Origin: Candidatus Portiera sp.
GTDB lineage: Bacteria > Pseudomonadota > Gammaproteobacteria > CBDBNL01 > JAAOII01
Assembly (NCBI GenBank): GCA_015163845.1
Contig: JAAOII010000123.1
Location: 1 to 8,274 of the forward strand
Direction: 5' to 3'
Length of the DNA: 8,274 nucleotides
Under the pieces are notes generated by a model. That model did no database searches, was not told the origin of the DNA, and saw only the letters and a list, made by a program, of their open reading frames with translations. This document shows, piece by piece, positions 1-6,144 of this stretch; the first letter of the stretch is position 1; each line of letters begins with the position of its first letter. The translations under genes and the position numbers were made by a program.

Positions 1-1213
1 ATAAAGGTGACTTGGCAGCAATATCCGCCAATGAAATTGCCCTATAAGTTACGCTCATCAGACACAGCTTAGAATTAAGCCGTGTTCTCGCTATTATTTC
101 TTCCTTATGACCAGCTAGATATGGAGAATTAAATCTATCTAACAGTTCGGCAGGAGATGTTCTTTCTTGGTTCAATCGTAATAAGTCCAAGAGCGAACCT
201 ATAAGCGGAAACTCCTGCAATTCTTCTCCCCAAGACATATCAAAAGGCAAGTCAAGCTCGTCCAACAATTCTTCAGCAGAGTAGTTGGAGGTATCACGTT
301 CTTCAAGTAAAGCATGGGCGAATGATTGTCGCACCTTATGCCAGTTTTTCTCTAATCCTGGGATCACCACCCCTACTTGACTCTCTGGATTCTCTTGAGC
401 AAACAATTTGACTTTCTGTGCCAGATCAAGCAACTCATCTTGATCATTTTCATATTCCTCCATCATCAGTTGGGGGACTTGAACCTTGCCTTCACTCTCA
501 CTCTTTATCCTGAAGGCATCCACCTTGTCAATTAGCCCTCCGCCTTGCTTTCTTATTAGTTCATATAGCCGCTCATATACTGGATAGTTATCAGTGAATC
601 CCACCCATAAAGATCTCTTTATCCCAACTTCTTTGGTGGCAATGGCAGCCAATAATTTATCTGTTAGCATAAACTCATCACATAGTTTGCGTTGCTCACA
701 TATCTCTTGATAGGCATTAGACCACTCGTAGAAAAAATGAGTTATCTTATCCTTAGCGAAAACTCTACTATTTAGCTCCAACTGATAAAGATGAATTTTA
801 CGCCAAGCATCTTGGGCTTGAACTATTAGCTTCTGTCTCATAGCATCTGCAGTATTTGTAGCACCCGCTTCTCGTCCAATATCCCAGGTCGTCAATTCCT
901 CCAATATGTCTTCTTTTTTCACTCTGCTTAAGGCCTCTCCCCATATAAGCTGTGCTTGCAAAGATCCCATCAACAATATTTGCTCTTTAGCCAGTAATGC
1001 TTCCCCATGAAAAATAATCCAATCGCCTAAGGTCATTATCTGTGGGCTATAGCTCAACTTGCCCTGCATTGAATTGTTAAACTCCTCCTTTATTTGACGT
1101 GCTAAGCGACGACGCGGCGTTACTATATAAGTATCATCTCTTTTATCCAGAGGGGAGCTTAAACTTATGATTATTCTTTTAGTAAGAGATTCAGAAAATT
1201 GTACCATAAGCAT
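1..1213 (-). CDS. AddB-like 'probable DNA repair protein', N-terminal part (partial)
   Basis: An open frame of 404 codons starts at ATG 1213 (or the in-frame ATG at 1207) and leaves the window at position 1. The product resembles the AddB/RecB-like 'probable DNA repair protein' family of beta- and gammaproteobacteria (TIGR03623 type): proteins of roughly 850-900 residues with a degenerate helicase-like region and a C-terminal PD-(D/E)XK nuclease domain, the latter not in this window. Recognisable pieces are the N-terminal TPRRRLARQIK (32-42), the PQIMTLGDWI segment (58-66), an SLWVGFTDNYP strand and turn (201-211), VGVVIPGLEKNWHKVR (280-295) and FDMSWGEELQEFPLIGSLLDLL (324-345). The role in double-strand-break processing is inferred from the family. 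No Shine-Dalgarno is visible; TATAAT abuts the first ATG and lies 6 nt before the second. It is divergent from the glycosyltransferase genes and probably the conserved chromosomal edge of the locus. Family assignment rests on remembered motifs. Confidence 0.8.
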   Translation of the reverse strand, partial: MLMVQFSESLTKRIIISLSSPLDKRDDTYIVTPRRRLARQIKEEFNNSMQGKLSYSPQIMTLGDWIIFHGEALLAKEQILLMGSLQAQLIWGEALSRVKKEDILEELTTWDIGREAGATNTADAMRQKLIVQAQDAWRKIHLYQLELNSRVFAKDKITHFFYEWSNAYQEICEQRKLCDEFMLTDKLLAAIATKEVGIKRSLWVGFTDNYPVYERLYELIRKQGGGLIDKVDAFRIKSESEGKVQVPQLMMEEYENDQDELLDLAQKVKLFAQENPESQVGVVIPGLEKNWHKVRQSFAHALLEERDTSNYSAEELLDELDLPFDMSWGEELQEFPLIGSLLDLLRLNQERTSPAELLDRFNSPYLAGHKEEIIARTRLNSKLCLMSVTYRAISLADIAAKSPL

Positions 1214-1308
1214 ATTATAGCCCAGCAATCATATCTGATATTATGCAGGATTAAAAGTTACTCTCTAGAATACAGATTATGGTAATAAAGCCGGCCTCTA
1301 AATTTAAC

Positions 1309-1338
1309 TTGATAATTGAATTGAATAAACTGTATATC
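1309..1338 (+). promoter_or_regulatory. Possible sigma70 promoter of the first GT25 gene
   Basis: TTGATA at 1309-1314 is followed by GTATAT/TATATC at 1332-1338 with a 17-18 nt spacer, about 44 nt before ATG 1382. The region is very AT-rich, so chance matches are likely. A second candidate -10, TATAGT at 1372-1377, lies only 4 nt from the ATG. Confidence 0.3.
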
Positions 1339-1381
1339 TCCATTAATTAACTAATTTTTGTTAAAATAAATTATAGTTATT

Positions 1382-2296
1382 ATGAATCCACAATTAAATA
1401 ATCTGCAAGTATATTGCATAAACTTAGCAAGAGCAAAGGATAGACGCAATTCTATGCAGAAGAAACTTGATGCATTAGGGCTTGCTTATGAACTTCTAGA
1501 TGCTACAGATGAGCGAATTCAATTAAATACAGAGGAGATAAAACTCATAGGTGAGCATAACCTACCTAAATATAAAAAAGAAATCTCGCCCGGAGAAACA
1601 GGATGTTTAATGTCCCACTTGAGGTGCTATCAAAAATTATTGGAAACTGGGGACTCTTATGCTTTGATCCTAGAGGATGATGCCTCTCTTAGTCCAGATT
1701 TTGTCCCAGTTCTCAAGGGAGTATTAAATGCCTCCAAAAGATGGGATCTTATAAGTTTAGGATATATAGTTGGAGGAGGTCCTCCTCCTTACATAGGTAA
1801 AGACCTATTCCCTTTAAGTTTTATGCGGGCTGAGCGTTTAGTTATTCCAACCGATAAATTAAAGATTAAATGTGATTACCATATAGGTTCAGTGGCCGCA
1901 AATATTTTTGCTAGTCATTGTTATATTATTAGCAGAAATGGCAGCAAGTTTATGCTAAAGAATTTCAACAATCTAATTCTTTCCATAGATTCATTATTTA
2001 ATCAACTTGCGATACCTTCCCGTTTGGCGTTATTTCCAGAAATAGCTTATCAACCAATAAGTGTGAATAAGGGAGATCTTCATGGTGATGGCGACATCAA
2101 ATATCCTCAGGGTATTGGTGTAATTCCTCCCTTTCGTAAAGACATGGGTATTCTAGAAAAAATCTTCAGGATAATAACACGCATAAGTCCGGTCTGGATA
2201 CATCGTATGAAACGGACTTTATTCGTGCTTTTCTTTAAGAGACCTCCTTCATATTATAGAAATTTACTAACATCTATTTTTAGGCGCAAAATATAA
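1382..2296 (+). CDS. Glycosyltransferase family 25 (LOS/LPS biosynthesis type), copy 1
   Basis: This 304-residue protein has the hallmarks of GT25 enzymes (Glyco_transf_25), which in Gram-negative bacteria add galactose or related sugars to lipooligosaccharide from nucleotide-sugar donors at the cytoplasmic face of the inner membrane. Visible motifs are INLARAKDRR (13-22), GETGC followed by SH (71-79), the metal/nucleotide-binding LEDD (97-100) and a later SIDSLF (201-206) that aligns with PLDNFL in the second GT25 copy. The C-terminal 45 residues are basic and hydrophobic (FRIITRISPVWIHRMKRTLF at 262-281), which would suit peripheral membrane attachment. Length is normal for the family. The start is the only reasonable ATG, since the INL strand follows at once, but there is no Shine-Dalgarno. 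It converges on the GT2 gene at 2355-3434. The sugar and acceptor cannot be predicted. Confidence 0.9.
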   Translation: MNPQLNNLQVYCINLARAKDRRNSMQKKLDALGLAYELLDATDERIQLNTEEIKLIGEHNLPKYKKEISPGETGCLMSHLRCYQKLLETGDSYALILEDDASLSPDFVPVLKGVLNASKRWDLISLGYIVGGGPPPYIGKDLFPLSFMRAERLVIPTDKLKIKCDYHIGSVAANIFASHCYIISRNGSKFMLKNFNNLILSIDSLFNQLAIPSRLALFPEIAYQPISVNKGDLHGDGDIKYPQGIGVIPPFRKDMGILEKIFRIITRISPVWIHRMKRTLFVLFFKRPPSYYRNLLTSIFRRKI

Positions 2297-2300
2297 TTAA

Positions 2301-2345
2301 ACAAAGATCTTAATGTCTCGTCCCATTATGCGAGAAGAGTCATAA
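2301..2345 (+). pseudogene. Remnant of a GT25 C-terminus, 14 codons plus stop
   Basis: Just after the stop of the first GT25 gene, another frame reads TKILMSRPIMREES-stop. This is nearly identical to the last residues of the second GT25 protein (TKILISRPVMREES, ending at 5540). The nucleotide match continues beyond the stop to about 2382, corresponding to about 5577. It shows that an ancestor of this position ended like the second GT25 gene and that the present gene acquired a different, earlier 3' end. Confidence 0.75.
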
Positions 2346-2354
2346 ATTCATAAG

Positions 2355-3434
2355 TTAATGCAGAAATCTAGACAGCCATCTCTTTAACCTAGTCATTAAT
2401 GCTTTGATGATGTAGCTAAAGGGTAAAGAAATAACAAATCTGATTTCTATCCACCGACTCTCAAAATCACTATTAGTTATCAAAGAAAGCAAATACCGCT
2501 TAGCTTGCTTCATAGTCATTCCTTCAATAAGCGATAAAGTTTTTGCGAAGTATCTCAAATGTATATAGACAGTTAATCTTTCTGCTCTAGTCATAGCCCT
2601 AACCATTGATATAATTTCCTCCAATGGCTTGCCCTGTTCAACTGGGTCTGGGTGACCATTAACCCGACACCACTCACTAACATAGCATGCCAAGTGACGC
2701 TTAGGGAAGGTTAATACATTATCGTTGACTAATCCTTTATTGGTAGTTGAAGGGGAAGTATAAAAATAAGTGTTCATATTATAAATTAGTGCCCAGGCAT
2801 AATGATTAGAATACCTAAGTGTAAAGTCAAGATCTTCAATAATTGTGGGTTGAGTTCTGTTTCCACCTACTCTTATAAAGCTCTCTTTTGTCATCATTGA
2901 ATTCGGTCCCAAAATGCTAAATACTTTCTTGGTATGAAAAGGGCTTGTTTTATACCAGGTATATGTGTAATTAGTATCAGCAACTACTCCTGGATAATAA
3001 TCATCTATTGATGGATTTTGCCCAAGAGAACATGCCGGATACTGATAGTTTTGTTCCAAGAAACCTACTTGCAACTCTAATCGGTTTACCGCACAAGCAT
3101 CATCGCTATCTATGAAAGCAATATATTTTGCCTTAGCATTTGCCGCTCCATTGTTGCGTGAGGCAGCCAGTCCCTGATTCTCCTGAGTTATGATTTTTAT
3201 GCGCGAGTCCTTGGTGGAATATTCTTGTAGCAACTTTGCGGTAGCATCGGTTGAGCCATCATCTATTATTATAAATTCAAAGTTTTTGAGGGTCTGAGCC
3301 AAAATAGAATCTATGGCACGAGGTAAGAGATCGTATCTATTGTAAGTTGCCATGATCACTGATACTACTATGGATTCCTTGTTAAGTGTTTTCATAGGCT
3401 CTGAGGGTGCTGGCGCATTTATGGGCTTAGGCAT
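2355..3434 (-). CDS. Glycosyltransferase family 2, paralogue A
   Basis: The 359-residue product is a GT-A fold family 2 glycosyltransferase. It has the N-terminal VSVIMATYNR strand (24-33), nucleotide-binding DDGSTD (58-63), metal-binding DSDD (109-112) and the likely catalytic-base segment EDLDF (200-204). The C-terminus is hydrophobic and basic (FVISLPFSYIIKALMTRLKR, 333-352), suggesting membrane association, as expected for an enzyme acting on a lipid-linked or LOS acceptor. Compared with paralogue B it carries an extra 21-residue N-terminus containing MPKPINAPAPSEP; ATG 3395 (Met14) is an alternative start, and neither has a Shine-Dalgarno. It lies 25 nt downstream of paralogue B on the same strand, so cotranscription is likely. 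The two proteins alternate nearly identical and diverged blocks. Donor and acceptor sugars are unknown. Confidence 0.9.
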   Translation of the reverse strand: MPKPINAPAPSEPMKTLNKESIVVSVIMATYNRYDLLPRAIDSILAQTLKNFEFIIIDDGSTDATAKLLQEYSTKDSRIKIITQENQGLAASRNNGAANAKAKYIAFIDSDDACAVNRLELQVGFLEQNYQYPACSLGQNPSIDDYYPGVVADTNYTYTWYKTSPFHTKKVFSILGPNSMMTKESFIRVGGNRTQPTIIEDLDFTLRYSNHYAWALIYNMNTYFYTSPSTTNKGLVNDNVLTFPKRHLACYVSEWCRVNGHPDPVEQGKPLEEIISMVRAMTRAERLTVYIHLRYFAKTLSLIEGMTMKQAKRYLLSLITNSDFESRWIEIRFVISLPFSYIIKALMTRLKRWLSRFLH

Positions 3435-3459
3435 TGATACTACTAGATTGATGTATCTT

Positions 3460-4473
3460 TTATTTCCATAAAAACAATCTCTTTAACCTAGTCATTAATA
3501 CTTTGATGATGTAGCTAAAGGGTAAAGAAATAATAAACCTGATTTCTATCCACTGACTCTCAAAATCACTACCACTTATCAAAGAAAACAAATACTGCTT
3601 AGCTTGCTTGGTTGACATCTGTCCCAATATTGCGACTGAACCTGTAAAGTCCCTCAAGCTCTTATATAAAGTTACTTTATCTCCTATGGACATATTTTTT
3701 ATTAATAAAAGTATTTCTTCTAACGGCTTATCTTGTTCAACTGGGTCTGGGTGGCCATTAATCCGGCACCACTCACTAACATAGCATACCAAATGACGCT
3801 TAGGGTAGATTAATATGTTCTTGTTGACTTCTCCTTTATTGGTAGCTGAAGGATAATTATAAAAGTAAACATATAGATCCGGCAGTAATGCCCAAGAATA
3901 GTGATGAGTATAGCGTAGAGTAAAATCCAGATCTCCAATAATTATGTCTTGAGTTCTGTGTCCGCCTACTCTCATAAAGCTCTCTCTTGTCATCATTGAA
4001 TGAGGCCCCATAACCCTAAAATGCTTCTTGATATTAAATGGACTTCTGTCATACCTAGTAGATCTAAAATTAGCATCGGCAACTATCCCCGGATAATAAC
4101 TATCAATAGAAGGCAGATATAGACAGGCACATGCAGCGTATTGCGGGTTTTTCTTCAAGAAATCTAATTGCAACTCTAATCGGTTTACCGCACAAGCATC
4201 ATCGCTATCCATAAAGGCAATATACTTCCCCGACGCATTAGCAACAGCAGTATTGCGGGCAACACCAGGACCGCCATTTTTTTGCTGAATGACTTTAATC
4301 CGCTTATCTTTACTTGCATATTCACTCAATACATCATAGGTATTATCAGTAGACCCATCATCCACTATTATCAACTCAATATCCTTGAGTGTTTGTGCCA
4401 ACATAGAATCTATTGCCCTTGGCAAAGTGGCTGCTCTATTATAAGTTGGTAAGATTACTGATACTTGTATCAT
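3460..4473 (-). CDS. Glycosyltransferase family 2, paralogue B
   Basis: This 337-residue GT2 enzyme starts directly with the first beta strand (QVSVILPTYNR, 3-13). It carries DDGSTD (38-43), DSDD (89-92) and GDLDF (180-184), where paralogue A has EDLDF; the aspartate usually assigned as catalytic base is kept. It shares near-identical stretches with paralogue A, such as DACAVNRLELQ, YVSEWCR with HPDPVEQ, and the C-terminal FESxWIEIRF and LPFSYIIK segments, while the putative acceptor-binding middle (118-180) and the 255-300 region differ. It is the first gene of a probable two-gene transcript with A. A TATAAT ends only 5 nt upstream of the ATG and no Shine-Dalgarno is present, so the message may be leaderless or start further upstream. 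It probably builds the same glycan as the GT25 enzymes, which is an inference from position. Confidence 0.9.
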   Translation of the reverse strand: MIQVSVILPTYNRAATLPRAIDSMLAQTLKDIELIIVDDGSTDNTYDVLSEYASKDKRIKVIQQKNGGPGVARNTAVANASGKYIAFMDSDDACAVNRLELQLDFLKKNPQYAACACLYLPSIDSYYPGIVADANFRSTRYDRSPFNIKKHFRVMGPHSMMTRESFMRVGGHRTQDIIIGDLDFTLRYTHHYSWALLPDLYVYFYNYPSATNKGEVNKNILIYPKRHLVCYVSEWCRINGHPDPVEQDKPLEEILLLIKNMSIGDKVTLYKSLRDFTGSVAILGQMSTKQAKQYLFSLISGSDFESQWIEIRFIISLPFSYIIKVLMTRLKRLFLWK

Positions 4474-4478
4474 CCAAT

Positions 4479-4484
4479 ATTATA
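4479..4484 (-). promoter_or_regulatory. Possible -10 box of the GT2 pair
   Basis: A perfect TATAAT on the minus strand ends 5 nt before the ATG of GT2 paralogue B. No convincing -35 lies 16-18 nt upstream. If used, the transcript would begin at or next to the start codon. The flanking sequence is AT-rich, so this is tentative. Confidence 0.25.
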
Positions 4485-4488
4485 CTAT

Positions 4489-4509
4489 TATTGACTCTAT
4501 ACACTACTT
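4489..4509. repeat. 21-bp direct repeat, copy 1 (other copy 8088-8108)
   Basis: TATTGACTCTATACACTACTT occurs exactly here and at 8088-8108, and the sequences differ at once on both sides. Here it lies just upstream of GT2 paralogue B. The other copy overlaps the stop codon of the GT4 gene at the right edge. On the minus strand both read AAG TAG and onward, so this copy looks like the very 3' tail of a GT4 gene left behind, marking a rearrangement junction. Confidence 0.8.
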
Positions 4510-4588
4510 CTTATAAATATTAACTATCGGAATCTAAACCTTCTCAGCAATTAGCCGCAATCATACTCTTTTTCTCTTCATAATATTA

Positions 4589-4594
4589 TATAAT
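4589..4594 (+). promoter_or_regulatory. Possible -10 box of the second GT25 gene
   Basis: TATAAT lies 19 nt before ATG 4614, which would give a leader of about a dozen nucleotides. The expected -35 position holds only pyrimidine-rich sequence, so support is weak. Confidence 0.3.
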
Positions 4595-4613
4595 ATTTAA
4601 ACAATTATCCATT

Positions 4614-5540
4614 ATGAAACAAGTTATTCAGCAACTGCCAATTTTTATTATCAACCTGCCAGAAGCAGTTAAGCGGCAGGCATTTATGCAGAAGCAGTTA
4701 ATGCAGCATAAACTCAAGGGAGAGTTCTTCAAAGCATCCAGAGGCAAGGATCTTACGCGGGACTTCCTCTCTAAGTTTCAGATAGAAAAAGGCACTAACT
4801 TGAGCAATAGGAAATTGTCTCAAGGGGAGTTGGGATGTGTCTTCTCTCATTATTTCTTACTTAAGAAGATCGTTGAAGAAAAAATTCCAGCAGTATTAGT
4901 ATTGGAGGATGATGCTATCCTCACAAAGGAATCCACTCTATTAATCAATAATTTCCAAACTTTACCGCAAGGATGGGATCTATTGAATATTGGACATCGT
5001 AGTGCTAGCTTATTGGGAGAACCATTTATCGGTAAAAAAACCTATCCTTTAAGTTTGCGCTATAGGGAAAAGGTTACTTTTGATGGGGTAACTATTCACT
5101 TAGCTCCTCTAACTCATCTGACATCTGGAACTTGTGCCTATATTGTAACTAAGGAAGGTGCAGAGCACTTGCTGCAAGTTATAGAGCAACAACCAATATT
5201 ACCCCTTGACAATTTCTTAGATGCTAATAAAGAATATCTTAGATACTATGGAACATCTCCCTCTCTAGTTAATCATCTTGATGCCTATTTGAATGACAAT
5301 GACATAGAACAACATATAATGTCAGGGAGAACTAATAATATGAATACACCTCTTATATCTAACCTTGAGAAATTATCGCAATATTCTGGGCTAAAAAAAA
5401 TAAAATTCATGTTCTATATGAACCTGGCATTAAAAGATCATTTCCTATCCTACCCATACAATAAAGCAAGATATCTATGGGGTTCTTTCCTCAAAACAAA
5501 GATCTTAATATCTCGTCCCGTTATGCGCGAAGAGTCATAA
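4614..5540 (+). CDS. Glycosyltransferase family 25 (LOS/LPS biosynthesis type), copy 2
   Basis: The 308-residue protein is a paralogue of the GT25 enzyme at 1382-2296, with its key motifs at the same residue numbers: INLPEAVKRQ (13-22), GELGC with SH (71-79) and VLEDD (96-100). DNFLDAN (199-205) corresponds to the DxxL region of the family. GT25 enzymes transfer a sugar, often galactose, to growing lipooligosaccharide; the actual donor here is unknown. The tail (RYLWGSFLKTKILISRPVMR, 286-305) is basic and hydrophobic, fitting membrane attachment. It is divergent from the GT2 pair. Its 3' flank is homologous to the flank of the first GT25 gene, so the two mark the left parts of a duplicated module. 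No Shine-Dalgarno precedes the ATG, which sits 12 codons ahead of the INL motif as in copy 1. Confidence 0.9.
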   Translation: MKQVIQQLPIFIINLPEAVKRQAFMQKQLMQHKLKGEFFKASRGKDLTRDFLSKFQIEKGTNLSNRKLSQGELGCVFSHYFLLKKIVEEKIPAVLVLEDDAILTKESTLLINNFQTLPQGWDLLNIGHRSASLLGEPFIGKKTYPLSLRYREKVTFDGVTIHLAPLTHLTSGTCAYIVTKEGAEHLLQVIEQQPILPLDNFLDANKEYLRYYGTSPSLVNHLDAYLNDNDIEQHIMSGRTNNMNTPLISNLEKLSQYSGLKKIKFMFYMNLALKDHFLSYPYNKARYLWGSFLKTKILISRPVMREES

Positions 5541-5549
5541 GTTCGTAAG

Positions 5550-5676
5550 TTAATGCCGCAACCTATACAGCCACTGTCTAAGTTTAAGATTAAAAAAGGT
5601 AATCTTAAGCCCCAAATCTATTAGTCAGAGTTCAATAAGTGTAAAGTTAAGATCTTCAATAATTGTGGTTTGAGGC
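5550..5676 (-). pseudogene. Debris of a third GT2 glycosyltransferase gene
   Basis: Two pieces remain. At 5550-5579 the minus strand encodes RQWLYRLRH-stop, matching the end of GT2 paralogue A (KRWLSRFLH-stop), with the stop at the equivalent distance from the upstream GT25 homology. At 5636-5674 it encodes QTTIIEDLNFTL, matching residues 195-206 of paralogue A (39 nt, two differences). The roughly 150 residues that should lie between are missing, replaced by about 55 nt with no recognisable match. The aspartate of EDLDF is asparagine here. Confidence 0.7.
5584..5608. repeat. AT-rich inverted repeat (8-bp stem, 9-nt loop)
   Basis: TTAAGATT at 5584-5591 is complementary to AATCTTAA at 5601-5608. 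It lies 44 nt after the stop of the second GT25 gene. There is no G+C-rich stem and no T-tract, so it is at best a weak terminator of that gene. Confidence 0.35.
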
Positions 5677-5700
5677 AAGTAATTCATTGATCTTTTAGTA

Positions 5701-5952
5701 TCATTTGCCCTCTACCAAAGACAAGTATTTTTGGAAGTTGACGTCCTTGTGGAATTTAGCTATATGTTCATAACCTAGCCGCGGTGGATGATCAATAACC
5801 TTGCGAATATTTTTCGCCATTGCCTCGGTATCTCCAAGCGGTGAGAGAAACTCAGCTAATTCCCCTGTGAGGATTTCCTTAGGTCCAGTCAGACAACTGG
5901 TACTAACAACTGGTGCACCTAAAACTAACGCCTCATAGCTCTCGGTAGCTTT
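5701..5952 (-). pseudogene. GT4 glycosyltransferase, C-terminal stump
   Basis: The minus strand encodes 83 residues of the C-terminal nucleotide-sugar-binding half of a GT4 (glycosyltransferase group 1) enzyme. It begins KATESYEALVLGAPVVST, the usual E-x7-E type donor-binding stretch with an alanine-rich variant, followed by GPKEIL, LSPLGDTEAMAKNI and a stop at 5701-5703. The frame is closed upstream by TGA at 5953-5955, next to a run of ten A (5955-5964 on the plus strand), and nothing GT4-like continues beyond. The rest of the gene, about 270 residues, is absent. The copy at the right edge of the window is almost identical, so this is a duplicated fragment rather than an independent gene. 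Confidence 0.85.
5705..5869. repeat. Long direct repeat, left copy (right copy 8110-8274)
   Basis: This stretch matches 8110-8274 at a constant offset of 2405, with two differences (5710 C versus 8115 T; 5837 A versus 8242 G). It is cut only by the window edge, so the repeat may be longer, up to about 250 bp if it reaches 5952. Both copies encode the GT4 C-terminus on the minus strand. They flank the restriction-modification and TPR block. Confidence 0.95.
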
Positions 5953-5987
5953 TCAAAAAAAAAATTCTGAATGATTAATGAGTGCTT

Positions 5988-6016
5988 TTAGCAATTATCT
6001 CTTAAAATAGTATAAT
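5988..6016 (+). promoter_or_regulatory. Probable promoter of the restriction-modification genes
   Basis: TTAGCA (5988-5993), a 17-nt spacer and a perfect TATAAT (6011-6016) form the best promoter in the window. The expected start of transcription, about 6022-6024, coincides with an ATG at 6024, so the methyltransferase message may be leaderless. Confidence 0.5.
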
Positions 6017-6023
6017 GATCTCA

Positions 6024-6144
6024 ATGACAGAAGCAAAACGAGTGGGACAAGTGCTCTTAAACTATTAACTCTACGAAGGCAGCTCAAAGTTTAGCAGTAA
6101 GCCACCAACCGCATTTCCAGGTAATCCCTAATACTATCCATTCT
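6024..6144 (+). other. Probable original N-terminus of the methyltransferase, frame broken
   Basis: ATG 6024 opens a short frame (MTEAKRVGQVLL, stop at 6066-6068). From 6061 the methyltransferase frame itself is open and reads TINSTKAAQSLAVSHQPH and on into NTIHS before the annotated ATG at 6145. Removing one base near the AAA at 6059-6061 would join the two into a continuous 40-residue N-terminal extension. In beta-class methyltransferases a strand of this kind normally precedes DPPY, which favours real coding here. Whether the break is natural or a sequence error cannot be told. Confidence 0.5.

Noticed and set aside
5584..5608. Inverted repeat considered as a rho-independent terminator of the second GT25 gene
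   Set aside because: The stem is almost purely A-T and no T-tract follows, so I list it only as a repeat.
5541..6023. Looked for an insertion sequence or transposase in the gene-poor stretch and around the R-M block
   Set aside because: No transposase motif, terminal inverted repeats or short target duplications are visible; the stretch is explained by GT2 and GT4 debris plus a promoter.
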